A stretch of DNA of 64,000 nucleotides from NCBI GenBank assembly GCA_963750495.1, contig CAVVQV010000006.1:438427-502426 (forward strand). Reading direction: 5' to 3'. The stretch is from JANLYC01 sp963750495 (GTDB lineage: Bacteria; Actinomycetota; Actinomycetes; Propionibacteriales; Nocardioidaceae). The notes beneath the pieces were generated by a model. It was not told the origin of the DNA. It saw nothing but the letters and a program-made list of their open reading frames with translations, and made no database searches. This document shows positions 45,792 to 55,001 of the stretch, piece by piece; position 1 is the first letter of the stretch, and every line of letters starts with the position of its first letter. Position numbers and translations under genes: made by a program.

Positions 45792-46343
45792 ATGCCTGCT
45801 CCAGCACCCGCAGCCGACAGCCGCGCCCACCTCGCCGCCCTCCTCCACGAGGCTTCGCACCTGACCGGCTCGTTCGTCCTGCGCTCCGGCGAGACGGCGT
45901 CGGAGTACTTCGACAAGTACCAGTTCGAGGCTCGCCCCGAGCTGCTGCGTCGCATCGTCGTGGCCCTGACGGCGTTGATCCCGGCTGACATCGAGGTGCT
46001 CGCCGGACTGGAGATGGGCGGGATTCCTGTCGCTACGGCTCTTTCGCTCGAGACCGGCATCCCAGCGGTATTCGTGCGCAAGCGCGCCAAGGAGTACGGC
46101 ACCGGCCGCATTGCCGAAGGGGTCGAGGTGGCCGGGCGGCGGGTCCTGGTGGTCGAGGACGTCGTGACCTCGGGCGGTCAGATCGTCATGTCGAGCAGGC
46201 ACCTGCGCGACGCCGGAGCGTTCGTCTCGCAGGCGCTGTGCGTGATCGATCGACGGACAGCAGGCGTCGAAGTCCTCCCTGGTGCGGGGATCGAGCTGCT
46301 TGCCCTCTTCACTGCCGACGACCTCCGGGCCGCAGCCTCGTGA
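45792..46343 (+). CDS. pyrE: Orotate phosphoribosyltransferase
   Basis: A 183-residue enzyme converting orotate and PRPP to OMP in pyrimidine synthesis. The PRPP loop is VLVVEDVVTSGGQ (near residue 117), with LAGLEMGGIPVATALS and FVRKRAKEYGTG also diagnostic. The start follows TATTCT by 6 nt; no ribosome site is needed if leaderless. No other pyr genes are near. Confidence 0.92.
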   Translation: MPAPAPAADSRAHLAALLHEASHLTGSFVLRSGETASEYFDKYQFEARPELLRRIVVALTALIPADIEVLAGLEMGGIPVATALSLETGIPAVFVRKRAKEYGTGRIAEGVEVAGRRVLVVEDVVTSGGQIVMSSRHLRDAGAFVSQALCVIDRRTAGVEVLPGAGIELLALFTADDLRAAAS

Positions 46344-46360
46344 GTGCGTAGTCTGACCGC

Positions 46361-47794
46361 ATGGCAAAGCGGCGTACTGCGGTGGCCGCCGCGCTGGTGG
46401 CGATGGCGGTGACAGCATGCACCAGTGGCCAGGCGCGGCCGCCCGGTCCCGTCCGAACGACTCCGGTAGCCAGCGGGCAGGGGATCGGTGACCCCTACTA
46501 CTCCGATGACGGCAACCTCGGGTACGACGTGGCCGGCTATGACGTCCAGGTCAGGTATGCCCCGGGTGACCAGTCCGTCGTGGCCCGCACGACGATCGAC
46601 GCCACGGCGACCCAACGCCTCACGCAGGTGCACTTCGATCTGCTCGGGCTCACCGTGGACGGCGTGGACGTCGACGGGGCCGCAGCCTCGTTCGACCGCA
46701 CGGACGCCCACGAGCTGGTCATCACGCCGGCGAAACCGGTCACTGCAGGGGCCGACTTCGTGACCGTGGTCCGCTACCACGGTGCGCCGGGCATCGACCG
46801 GGTCGGGCAAGTCGCCAGCGGGTGGTATGACGCGACGACACCCGGCGGCGGCTTCATCGCCGGCGAGCCGCACTCGTGCTCGCTCTGGTACCCGTGCAAC
46901 GATCACCCCACAGACAAGGCGACGTTCCACCTGACGGCGACGGTGCCGCGGCCGTTTGCGGTGGTGTCTGTCGGCGTCCAAGGAAAGACGACCCCCGGCA
47001 AGCTCGCTGACGGGACCCGGGTACGGACCTACCGCTGGCGGCTGGACGTGCCGACCGCCACCTACCTGACCACGATCTACATCGACCAGCTCACCTTCGA
47101 GCGCTCCAGACTGGCGGACGGCACCCCGGTCGTGTCGGCGTACGGTCCCAGTCCGGACGCTGCCCCCGCACGGGAAGCCAAGCTTCCGGAGATCCTCGAC
47201 GTGCTCAGCCAGGCGTGGGGCCCGTATCCGGCTCCCACGGCAGGCGGCATCTTCGTCAACGGCCAGGTGCCCTTCTCCCTGGAGACCTTCGGGCGACCGA
47301 TCTACACGGAGGGTGCCGAAGTCTCGACGATCGTCCACGAGAACGGGCACCAGTGGTGGGGCGACAACGTCTCGATCGAGCGCTGGCGGGACATCTGCCT
47401 GAACGAGTGCTTTGCGTCGTACTCGAGCTGGCTGTGGGATGAGCACCGGGGCGTCGACCTCGACGAGCGGTATCGCAGAATCGTGGCGCACGACTCCGGC
47501 CTGTTCGACGCGCCGCTCTACGACATGGGTCCGGGCCACGAGTTCGACGGGCCGGGCGTCTACTACAAGGGCACGTTCTTCCTGCACGCGCTGCGGCGGC
47601 TGCTCGGTGACGAGCCGTTCTTCTCCGCGTTGCAAGGCATCCAGCGTGACCACGCCGGCGGCAACCTGTCGATGACGGGCTTGCGCGACGAGCTCGAGCA
47701 GCGCACCGGTGTCGACCTCACCGGCTTCTGGCAGGACTGGGTGTTCACCACCAACGTCCCCTCCGACGCCAACCTCCACCCCGCCACCCTCTGA
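46361..47794 (+). CDS. M1 family metallopeptidase, lipoprotein
   Basis: A 477-residue gluzincin with a lipoprotein signal (AMAVTAC, Cys near residue 20). An N-terminal beta domain (residues 42-235, CSLWYPCNDHPTDKATF) precedes the catalytic domain with H326-E-N-G-H330 and E349 eighteen residues later, the M1 zinc site. The long C-terminal helical domain of classical aminopeptidase N is missing. TAGTCT is 6 nt before ATG 46361 (leaderless). It is a paralogue of the gene 195 bp downstream. Confidence 0.88.
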   Translation: MAKRRTAVAAALVAMAVTACTSGQARPPGPVRTTPVASGQGIGDPYYSDDGNLGYDVAGYDVQVRYAPGDQSVVARTTIDATATQRLTQVHFDLLGLTVDGVDVDGAAASFDRTDAHELVITPAKPVTAGADFVTVVRYHGAPGIDRVGQVASGWYDATTPGGGFIAGEPHSCSLWYPCNDHPTDKATFHLTATVPRPFAVVSVGVQGKTTPGKLADGTRVRTYRWRLDVPTATYLTTIYIDQLTFERSRLADGTPVVSAYGPSPDAAPAREAKLPEILDVLSQAWGPYPAPTAGGIFVNGQVPFSLETFGRPIYTEGAEVSTIVHENGHQWWGDNVSIERWRDICLNECFASYSSWLWDEHRGVDLDERYRRIVAHDSGLFDAPLYDMGPGHEFDGPGVYYKGTFFLHALRRLLGDEPFFSALQGIQRDHAGGNLSMTGLRDELEQRTGVDLTGFWQDWVFTTNVPSDANLHPATL

Positions 47795-47850
47795 CCCCGA
47801 TCCCCCCCTGACCCAGCTTCCCCCGCCCGCGGTCTGCCCCTCTGGCCCTC

Positions 47851-47901
47851 CGCGTTTGCCTAGTTCACAAGCCAGGTGGCCTGTTCACAAGGCAAACGTG
47901 C
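47851..47901. repeat. Dispersed palindromic element, copy 2 (rearranged centre)
   Basis: Positions 47853-47874 match copy 1 (15705-15756) exactly. In the right half an 8-base block that reads TTGTGAAC in copy 1 is inverted here to GTTCACAA, so copy 2 has a direct repeat of GTTCACAA instead of pairing arms there; the outer CGTTTGCC/GGCAAACG and inner GCCA/TGGC still pair. It sits between two paralogous peptidase genes. Confidence 0.85.
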
Positions 47902-47989
47902 CTTGGGCACCAGGTATCTGCCACGGCGACTGCACGCGCGTATGCAAAGATCGCGGCAACCCACCGTCGTCGATGCCAGCGAGGGAACC

Positions 47990-49420
47990 ATGAGACCACG
48001 CCTCCTTGCTCTCGGCGCCGCGTCGACGGCGCTCGTGTTGGCTGTCGGAGCCGTCACCGGCCAGGCCGCCACCGCACCCCCGACCCAGCGGTATGCCGAT
48101 GGCCCCACCGGGATCGGCGACCCCTACTACCCGGCCGATGGCAACCCCGGCTACAACGTCCGTAGCTACCACGTCTCGCTCGACTACTTCCCGACAAAGA
48201 AGACGATCGCCGCAACCACGGTGGTCCGCGCCGTGGCCACCGCACGGCTCACGTCCTTCGACTTCGACTTCGAACACCTCAAGGTCAGGGCTCTGACGGT
48301 CAACGGTCGCGCTGCCTCCTGGCGACGAGCGGGCGCACACGAGCTGGTCGTGACCCCGGCGCGTCCCGTCCGCAAGCACCAGCCGTTCCTGGCCCGGGTG
48401 ACCTACCACGGCAAGCTGAGCTACGTCCTCGACGGCGGCGAGCCCAGCGGATGGCTCTCGGCCCGGACTCTCGGCAGCGGCTACCTCATGGGCGAGCCGC
48501 ATGGCTGTGCACTCTGGTACCCCTGCAACGACCACCCGACCGACAAAGCCCGCTTCTCGCTGATGGCGACGGTGCCCCGACCACTGGCCGTCGCCTCGGT
48601 CGGGGACCAGGGGCGCACGACCTCCGCCACGCGCAACGGTGTCGCCGTCCGCACCTATCGGTGGCGCCTCACCGAGCGCACCGCCACCTATCTGACGGGC
48701 ATGTACATCGACAGGCTGACGTTCGAGCGCTCCCGGCTGGCGGACGGCACGAAGGTCATCTCGGCGTACGGGCCGCGGCCCGGTCTGGCGCCACAGCGCG
48801 AGGGCAGGCTGCCCGAGATCCTGCGCGTGCTCTCGCGGCGGTGGGGACCCTACCCGGCGCCGCAGGCCGGCGGCATCTTCATCAGTGACGCCATCCCCTA
48901 CGAGCTGGAGACTTTCACGCGGCCGATGTACTCGAGGTACACCCCCGTGACCACGATCGTGCACGAGAACGGGCACCAGTGGTGGGGTGACAACGTGTCC
49001 CTGCGCCGGTGGAAGGACATCTGCCTCAACGAGTGCCTCGCGTCCTACTCCGAGTGGCTCTGGGACGAGCACAACGGAGTCGACCTCGACCAGCGTTATC
49101 GCCGGCTCGTCCGCCAGTACGGCGACCACCTGTTCCGCGGCAAGCTCTACGACATGGGAGCCGGTCACGAGTTCGACAACCCGGTCTATGTGAAGGGCAA
49201 GTTCTTCGTGCACGCCTTGCGCAACAAGATCGGCGACGTCAGGTTCTTCCGAGCGATGCGGGCAATCCAACGGGACAAGGCGGTCGGCAATCTCTCGATG
49301 AACGGACTGCGCGACCAGCTCGAGCGCCGTACCGGGGTCGACCTCACGACGTTCTGGCGCCAATGGATCTACCAGCACGACCGCCCCTCCGACGCAAACC
49401 TCTTCCCCGGAGACCTCTGA
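47990..49420 (+). CDS. M1 family metallopeptidase, secreted (paralogue)
   Basis: A 476-residue protein with a Sec-type signal (LALGAASTALVLAVGAVTG, no lipobox) and the same architecture as its upstream neighbour: GIGDPYYPADGNPGYNVRSY start of the beta domain, CALWYPCNDHPTDKA, HENGHQWWGD zinc motif and NECLASYSEWLWDE. Extensive shared sequence shows tandem duplication, one copy membrane-tethered and this one released. ATG 47990 with GAGGGAA; the open frame upstream includes the palindrome and is not used. Confidence 0.88.
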   Translation: MRPRLLALGAASTALVLAVGAVTGQAATAPPTQRYADGPTGIGDPYYPADGNPGYNVRSYHVSLDYFPTKKTIAATTVVRAVATARLTSFDFDFEHLKVRALTVNGRAASWRRAGAHELVVTPARPVRKHQPFLARVTYHGKLSYVLDGGEPSGWLSARTLGSGYLMGEPHGCALWYPCNDHPTDKARFSLMATVPRPLAVASVGDQGRTTSATRNGVAVRTYRWRLTERTATYLTGMYIDRLTFERSRLADGTKVISAYGPRPGLAPQREGRLPEILRVLSRRWGPYPAPQAGGIFISDAIPYELETFTRPMYSRYTPVTTIVHENGHQWWGDNVSLRRWKDICLNECLASYSEWLWDEHNGVDLDQRYRRLVRQYGDHLFRGKLYDMGAGHEFDNPVYVKGKFFVHALRNKIGDVRFFRAMRAIQRDKAVGNLSMNGLRDQLERRTGVDLTTFWRQWIYQHDRPSDANLFPGDL

Positions 49421-49422
49421 CG

Positions 49423-50313
49423 TCAGCGCAGGCGCGCCGCGATCCCTTCGTCCGGAGCACCGAAGACCTCGGGATGGGCGATGGCGGCCAGTGCCTCGAC
49501 GCCGTCGACCAGTCGCGGGCCCGGACGCGCGAACGACGCGTTGGCGTCGACGGCCCAGAGCGGTACGCCGTCGGGCAGGACACCTGCGGCGAGCAGCCCC
49601 TCCGCCAGGTCGCTCGACGCCGGCAGACCGAAACCGCACGGTGCCGACACGATGAGATCGGGCCGGCTCGCAGTGACGTCCGCCCACGTCGTCCGGAACG
49701 ACTTCGCACCCGCCGACCCCAGCGTGGAGACCGCCCCCGCCCGCTCGACCATCTCCGGGACCCAATGGCCGGGGGCGAACGGCGGCTCGGTCCACTCCAG
49801 CACCAGCAGCCGCGGCCGGGCAAGACCGGTGGCAGCCGCTTCGACGGCCGCCAACCGACCGCGCAACGCGGCGACCAGGTCGGCCGCCGTCGCCTCCGTG
49901 CCACTGACCTTGCCGAGCTCCTCGACCGATGCGAACACCTCCTCGAGCGAGTGCGGGTCGATCGTCACCACCTCGGCGCGGCACCCGAGGTGAGCCAACG
50001 CGTCATCGACCACCGACACGTCGACAGCACACACGGCGCACAGGTCCTGCGTCACGACGACGTCGGCGTCGAGGTCGGCGAGCGCACCCTCGTCGAGGTG
50101 GTAGAGGTCCTCTCCCGCGGCGAGCCGTTCGGCCACGGCAGCGTCGATCGCCGCCGGGCCGAGACCCTCGGGCAGGCTGCTGGTCGAGACGATCGTGCGT
50201 GTGCGCGCCTCAGCCGGGTAGTCGCACTCGAACGTCACGCCGACGACATCGGGACCCGCACCGAGGGCGAAGAGGATCTCCGTCGTCGAGGGAAGCAGCG
50301 AGACGATGCGCAT
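49423..50313 (-). CDS. Cobalamin-binding BtuF-like protein without signal peptide
   Basis: A 296-residue class III periplasmic-binding fold: MRIVSLLPSTTEILFALG, VGVTFECDYP, and TQDLCAVCAV. It resembles BtuF-type cobalamin or metal-chelate binders, yet begins directly with the mature fold and has no signal or lipobox, so it probably acts in the cytoplasm. No permease or ATPase is adjacent. ATG 50313 follows TAACCT by 6 nt. Stops with the M1 gene lie two bases apart. Confidence 0.82.
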   Translation of the reverse strand: MRIVSLLPSTTEILFALGAGPDVVGVTFECDYPAEARTRTIVSTSSLPEGLGPAAIDAAVAERLAAGEDLYHLDEGALADLDADVVVTQDLCAVCAVDVSVVDDALAHLGCRAEVVTIDPHSLEEVFASVEELGKVSGTEATAADLVAALRGRLAAVEAAATGLARPRLLVLEWTEPPFAPGHWVPEMVERAGAVSTLGSAGAKSFRTTWADVTASRPDLIVSAPCGFGLPASSDLAEGLLAAGVLPDGVPLWAVDANASFARPGPRLVDGVEALAAIAHPEVFGAPDEGIAARLR

Positions 50314-50369
50314 GTCGTCAGGTTAGTGGGCTGTTCAGCCGACGCCGACCGCGCCGGTATCGTGCCCGC
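50314..50369. promoter_or_regulatory. Back-to-back leaderless promoters, btuF-like and uraH
   Basis: TAACCT (minus, 50325-50320) is 6 nt before ATG 50313; TATCGT (plus, 50358-50363) is 6 nt before ATG 50370. The start codons are 56 bp apart. Confidence 0.55.
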
Positions 50370-50699
50370 ATGAGCCACGTGACGACGCATGTGCTGGACA
50401 CGGCCTTGGGGCGCCCCGCCGTCGGAGTGACGGTGGTGCTCGAGCACGACCTCGCCGATCCGCCGGCGGTCGCCACGGGGCAGACCGATGACGACGGTCG
50501 GGTCGTCGACCTCGGGCCGGACAGGCTCGAGCCGGGCACCTACCGGCTGCGCTTCCACACCGGCGCCTACTTCGCCGAGATCGGCGTACCGACGTTCTTC
50601 CCGGAGGTGTCGATCACCTTCGAGGTGACCGGTGGCGAGCACTACCACGTGCCGGTGCTGCTGAGCCCCTACGCGTTCTCGACGTATCGCGGCAGCTGA
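50370..50699 (+). CDS. uraH: 5-hydroxyisourate hydrolase
   Basis: A 109-residue transthyretin-like protein that hydrolyses 5-hydroxyisourate in urate breakdown. It has the N-terminal THVLDTALGRPA, central H of FHTGAYF, and the C-terminal signature YHVPVLLSPYAFSTYRGS. No uricase or allantoin genes lie in the window, so it is an isolated step here. TATCGT-N6-ATG gives a leaderless start. Confidence 0.92.
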   Translation: MSHVTTHVLDTALGRPAVGVTVVLEHDLADPPAVATGQTDDDGRVVDLGPDRLEPGTYRLRFHTGAYFAEIGVPTFFPEVSITFEVTGGEHYHVPVLLSPYAFSTYRGS

Positions 50700-50740
50700 G
50701 CCGCACACGCATCACCTACCGCCGCTAACCGGATGAAGGT

Positions 50741-50756
50741 CCCCGCATTTGCGGGG
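50741..50756 (+). terminator. Hairpin between uraH and aceB
   Basis: CCCCGC-ATTT-GCGGGG forms a 6-bp G/C stem 41 bp after uraH and 28 bp before aceB. It may end uraH transcription or lie in the aceB leader. Confidence 0.4.
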
Positions 50757-50784
50757 AGCGACATGGCGGACAACGATGGGTCAC

Positions 50785-52392
50785 ATGACTGATCTGAGTG
50801 GTGTCGAGATCCGTGCCCCCCGTGACGAGCCGAGGCAGGACGAGATCCTGACGCCGCAGGCGTTGGCCTTCGTCGCCGACCTCCAGCGCATGTTCGGTGG
50901 CCGCCGCGACGAGCTCATGCGGGCACGCATCGACCGTCGGAGGACGGTGAGCGAGACCGGCGTGCTCGACTTCCTCGACGAGACCCGCGACGTGCGTGAG
51001 TCCGACTGGCAGGTCGCCGCCGCTCCCGTAGCCCTGCAGGACCGACGCGTCGAGATCACCGGCCCCACCGACGCCAAGATGGCGATCAACGCCCTCAACT
51101 CAGGAGCCAAGGTCTGGCTCGCCGACCTCGAGGACGCCAACACCCCGCACTGGAACAACGTGATCGAGGGCCAGGTGTCGCTGTACGACGCGCACCGCCA
51201 CCAGCTCTCGTTCACGGCTGGAGAAGGCAAGGAGTACGCCCTCAACGAGGGGGAGCTGGCGGTCCCGGTCGTCCGACCGCGTGGTTGGCACCTACCCGAG
51301 AAGCACGTGCTGGTCGACGGTGAGCCGATGGTCGGCGCGTTGCTCGACTTCGGTCTGCACTTCTTCCACAACGCCGACGAGCTGCTGCAGCGCGGCCTCG
51401 GTCCGTACTACTACTTGCCGAAGATGGAGAGCCACCTCGAGGCACGGCTGTGGAACGACGTCTTCACCCATGCGCAGGACGTGCTCGGGATCCCGTACGG
51501 CAGTGTGCGTGCCACCGTTCTCATCGAGACCATCACGGCTGCCTTCGAGATGGACGAGATCCTCTTCGAGCTGCAGGAGCACGCGTCGGGCCTCAACGCT
51601 GGCCGCTGGGACTACCTGTTCAGCATGATCAAGTACTTCCGCGACGCAGGCGACGCGTTCGTACTCCCCGATCGGGCCGCGGTCGCCATGACCCAGCCGT
51701 TCATGCGCGCGTACTCCGAGCTGCTGGTCGCGACCTGCCACCGCCGTGGTGCCTTCGCGATGGGTGGCATGGCAGCGTTCATCCCGAGCCGTCGCGATCC
51801 CGAGGTCAACGAGGCGGCGCTCGAGAAGGTGCGCGCCGACAAGGAACGCGAGGCCGGCGATGGGTACGACGGCTCGTGGGTCGCCCACCCCGACCTGGTC
51901 CCGATCTGTCGGGAGGTCTTCGACAGCGTGCTCGGCGACCAGCCGAACCAGGTGAGCCGCAAGCGTGACGACGTCTCGGTGGCAGCCGCTGACCTGCTCA
52001 ACATCGCAGCCACCACGGGGGCCATCACCCGGGCCGGAGTCCGCGGCAACATCTCGGTTGCCCTGCGCTACATCGTCTCGTGGCTGCTCGGCACGGGGGC
52101 GGCGGCGATCGACAACCTCATGGAGGACGCAGCCACCGCCGAGATCTCGCGCAGCCAGCTGTGGCAATGGACGCACGCGGGGAGCAAGACCGAGGAAGGC
52201 ATCGCGATCAGCGCGGAGAACGTGCGGACCGTCGTCGACGAGGTGTACGCCGAGCTGAGCATCACCTGGGCCGACCAGCCGGAGACCATGAAGGCTCTCG
52301 ACCAGGCGCGCGCGCTCTTCGAACGGGTCGCGCTGGACGACGACTTCGTCGACTTCCTGACCCTCCCGGCCTACGAGGAGTACGTCGACTGA
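50785..52392 (+). CDS. aceB: Malate synthase A
   Basis: A 535-residue enzyme that condenses glyoxylate with acetyl-CoA to malate in the glyoxylate cycle. Diagnostic stretches are VWLADLEDANTPHW, the PKMESHLEARLWNDVF block, VRATVLIETITAAFEMDEIL, and the late SRSQLWQWTHAG. The length suits the A isoform (G is about 720). ATG 50785 is chosen; ATG 50776 in frame is an alternative and no strong ribosome site marks either. Isocitrate lyase is not in the window. Confidence 0.93.
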   Translation: MTDLSGVEIRAPRDEPRQDEILTPQALAFVADLQRMFGGRRDELMRARIDRRRTVSETGVLDFLDETRDVRESDWQVAAAPVALQDRRVEITGPTDAKMAINALNSGAKVWLADLEDANTPHWNNVIEGQVSLYDAHRHQLSFTAGEGKEYALNEGELAVPVVRPRGWHLPEKHVLVDGEPMVGALLDFGLHFFHNADELLQRGLGPYYYLPKMESHLEARLWNDVFTHAQDVLGIPYGSVRATVLIETITAAFEMDEILFELQEHASGLNAGRWDYLFSMIKYFRDAGDAFVLPDRAAVAMTQPFMRAYSELLVATCHRRGAFAMGGMAAFIPSRRDPEVNEAALEKVRADKEREAGDGYDGSWVAHPDLVPICREVFDSVLGDQPNQVSRKRDDVSVAAADLLNIAATTGAITRAGVRGNISVALRYIVSWLLGTGAAAIDNLMEDAATAEISRSQLWQWTHAGSKTEEGIAISAENVRTVVDEVYAELSITWADQPETMKALDQARALFERVALDDDFVDFLTLPAYEEYVD

Positions 52393-52482
52393 CGGGTCCC
52401 GCCGCGCCGGGGATCGCCGCAGGTTGGGTGACGCGCAGACGGCACACGTCGACCGGCTCCCCAGACCTGGCAGCATGAGCGC

Positions 52483-53289
52483 ATGACGGAAAGCAAACCG
52501 GTCGAGAGCTGGCTCACCGATATGGATGGCGTGCTGGTGCGCGAGGATCGCGCGATCCCCGGCGCCGCCGAGTTCGTCGACACCCTGCAGCGCTCGGGTC
52601 GCAAGTTCCTGGTGCTCACCAACAACTCGATCTTCACGCCTCGTGACCTGCGTGCCCGCCTGCTCGCTGCGGGCATCGACGTGCCGGAAGCCGCCATCTG
52701 GACCTCGGCTCTGGCAACGGCGCAGTTCCTCGACCAGCAGCGCAAGGAGGGTTCGGCCTACGTCATCGGTGAGGCCGGTCTGACCACAGCCGTGCACGAG
52801 ATCGGGTACGTCCTCACGACGCGGAATCCTGACTATGTCGTGCTGGGCGAGACGCGCACCTACTCCTTCGAAGCCATCACGACGGCCATCCGGCTCATCG
52901 ATGCCGGCGCCCGTTTCATCGCCACCAACCCCGACGTGACGGGTCCGTCGCCGGAGGGACCGCTGCCGGCTACCGGATCCGTCGCTGCGCTGATCACCAA
53001 GGCGACCGGTGTCCAGCCCTACTTCGTCGGCAAGCCCAACCCGCTCATGATGCGGAGTGCGCTCAACCAGATCGAGGCGCACAGCGAGACCACGGTGATG
53101 ATCGGCGACCGCATGGACACCGACGTGATCTCAGGCCTCGAGGCCGGGATGCGTACCGTGCTCGTGCTGTCGGGGTCGACGCACGAGCACCAGGTCGACC
53201 GCTTCCCGTATCGGGCGACGCGTGTCGTCGACTCGGTCGCGGACCTCGTCGACCTCGTCAACCAGCTCGATCCAGGGTCTTTCGGTTGA
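52483..53289 (+). CDS. HAD-IIA family phosphatase (NagD-like)
   Basis: A 268-residue HAD hydrolase. Motif I is WLTDMDGVL (residues 7-15), motif II LTNNS, motif III Lys in FVGKPNP and motif IV MIGDRMDTD. The C2 cap is the NagD type; members dephosphorylate nucleotides and sugar phosphates. ATG 52483 lies 6 nt after CAGCAT, a weaker version of the leaderless pattern. Confidence 0.9.
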   Translation: MTESKPVESWLTDMDGVLVREDRAIPGAAEFVDTLQRSGRKFLVLTNNSIFTPRDLRARLLAAGIDVPEAAIWTSALATAQFLDQQRKEGSAYVIGEAGLTTAVHEIGYVLTTRNPDYVVLGETRTYSFEAITTAIRLIDAGARFIATNPDVTGPSPEGPLPATGSVAALITKATGVQPYFVGKPNPLMMRSALNQIEAHSETTVMIGDRMDTDVISGLEAGMRTVLVLSGSTHEHQVDRFPYRATRVVDSVADLVDLVNQLDPGSFG

Positions 53290-53299
53290 CGTTGACAAC

Positions 53300-53320
53300 G
53301 AACCGGCAACAACCCGGTTC
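53300..53320 (+). terminator. Hairpin downstream of the NagD-like gene
   Basis: GAACCGG and CCGGTTC pair perfectly over a 7-nt A/C loop, 11 bp past the stop codon. TTTTG follows at a distance. Confidence 0.5.
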
Positions 53321-53436
53321 ACCACGCGTTTTGATGCTTCCACCTTGATCCTCCGCCGTGCTTGAATGATCACGGTCTGTCGCGCGTCTGTGACAGGCCG
53401 ACTTATTCGGGGGATCCACTTACTGCAGGGGGAAAC

Positions 53437-54975
53437 ATGAAAAGGATGGCTACGGCCCTACGCCGGAGTGTGCTCGTCGGCGTCGCGGTGACGCTCGCCG
53501 TCACGACCGTCACGACGGCAGCACCCGGTCAACAGCAAGGCGGGACGGCCACGGCTCTTGCGCCTTCGTCGATGCTGCGCCTGACCAGCGCGACCTCGAA
53601 CGTCACGCTCGAGCGCTACCGTCAGCGCGTCTACCTCAATCTCGGCATCTATGCCGCCGCGGGTGATCAGCCCTTCGAGATCAGGGCGCACCGCTACGCC
53701 TGGGACCAGCCGATCCAGGCGTTCCTCGAGATGCCCGGTGGTGGCGAGGTCGCGCTGCCGGACGGGGCCATGGAGAACTTCTCGCGGGTGCGGCACTTCT
53801 TCCACCTGACCATCACTGACTCAACCGGCAACACTGTCCTGGACCGGTATCCCGGTTTCTGCCCGACCGGAGAGTCAGTCCGCATCGACCCGAACGCACC
53901 GCACCCGACCAAGGCGTATCCGCCGTACTGCCCCTACAACCCGTACACACGGGGCGGTGTCTACGGGATCAGCCCCGGCCACGCGCTGCCGGCGATGGGC
54001 TACTACGGCAGCCGGGCCAAGCTGGATCTCGGTGACTACACGGCCACGCTGACGATCAGGGCCAAGTACGCCTCCTTGATGGGGATCAGCCCAGCGGACC
54101 GCACCAGCGCGGTCACCGCTCACGTGGTCGACGGCACCAGCTGTGTGGGCGCGTCGCCGGCCGCGGGATGTATCCGGGCCAAGTCGTCGGCCGCACCGTC
54201 CTCCGCCGCACCGGGACAGGGTTCGAGCATCGTGCCCCGTCGCGTGTCGGCGCACCAGGGGATGAGCCGCGCGTCGGCCGTTCCCCCGTCGACCCCGCTT
54301 CCCGATCTGCGCAGTCTGCCTGCGTACTCGATCAGGCTCGACAAGAAGGGGTTCGTCTCCTTCGCCGCCACCGTCTGGAACGCCGGGCCGTCACCCATGG
54401 TGGTCGACGGCATCCGCCGGCAGGGCGAGGACGTGATGGATGCATACCAGTACTTCTACGACGCTGACGGCAACGAGGTCGGTCACGCGCCGGCCGGGTC
54501 GATGGAGTGGGACGCCCGGCACGGACACCAGCACTGGCACTTCCGTGACTTCGCTCAGTACCTGCTGCTCGACTCCAACAAGAACCTCGCCGTCCGCAGC
54601 CGCAAGGAAGCGTTCTGCCTGGCCAACACCGACGCCGTCGACTACACGGTGGACGGTGCCAACTGGAATCCTTACAACACCGACCTGCACACGGCCTGCG
54701 GTGACTACAGCGCGCTGGGCGTGCGCGAGGTGCTCGACACCGGATCGGGTGACACCTACTACCAGAGCCTGCCGGGACAGTCCTTCAACGTGAAGAACCT
54801 GCCCAACGGTGTCTACTACATCGCCATCAAGGCGAACCTGAATCACGTCATGCAGGAGAGCAGCACGACCAACAACGACAGCTACCGCAAGATCATCCTC
54901 AAGGGCACGGCAGACAACCGTCGCATCGTCGTGCCGCAGAAGGGGATCATCGATGAGACGCAGATCTACTACTGA
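53437..54975 (+). CDS. Secreted lysyl oxidase-like protein
   Basis: A 512-residue protein with a signal peptide (residues 1-28), an N-terminal beta domain (about 40-250) with Cys pairs, a Ser/Ala/Pro linker, and a C-terminal lysyl oxidase domain. The copper-binding run HGHQHWHF supplies H362, H364, H366 and H368; the following Lys, Tyr and Cys-rich segment (EAFCLAN, WNPYNTDLHTACGDY) matches the region that forms the LTQ cofactor in the family. Such enzymes oxidise lysine side chains or amines outside the cell. CAGGGGGAAAC precedes ATG 53437. Confidence 0.85.
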   Translation: MKRMATALRRSVLVGVAVTLAVTTVTTAAPGQQQGGTATALAPSSMLRLTSATSNVTLERYRQRVYLNLGIYAAAGDQPFEIRAHRYAWDQPIQAFLEMPGGGEVALPDGAMENFSRVRHFFHLTITDSTGNTVLDRYPGFCPTGESVRIDPNAPHPTKAYPPYCPYNPYTRGGVYGISPGHALPAMGYYGSRAKLDLGDYTATLTIRAKYASLMGISPADRTSAVTAHVVDGTSCVGASPAAGCIRAKSSAAPSSAAPGQGSSIVPRRVSAHQGMSRASAVPPSTPLPDLRSLPAYSIRLDKKGFVSFAATVWNAGPSPMVVDGIRRQGEDVMDAYQYFYDADGNEVGHAPAGSMEWDARHGHQHWHFRDFAQYLLLDSNKNLAVRSRKEAFCLANTDAVDYTVDGANWNPYNTDLHTACGDYSALGVREVLDTGSGDTYYQSLPGQSFNVKNLPNGVYYIAIKANLNHVMQESSTTNNDSYRKIILKGTADNRRIVVPQKGIIDETQIYY

Positions 54976-55001
54976 TGCAGCTCTGATGCCCTGCTGATCA
55001 A

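Noticed and set aside
47885..49984. 699-codon open frame antisense to the second M1 peptidase
   Set aside because: No recognisable domain, and it overlaps two confident genes.
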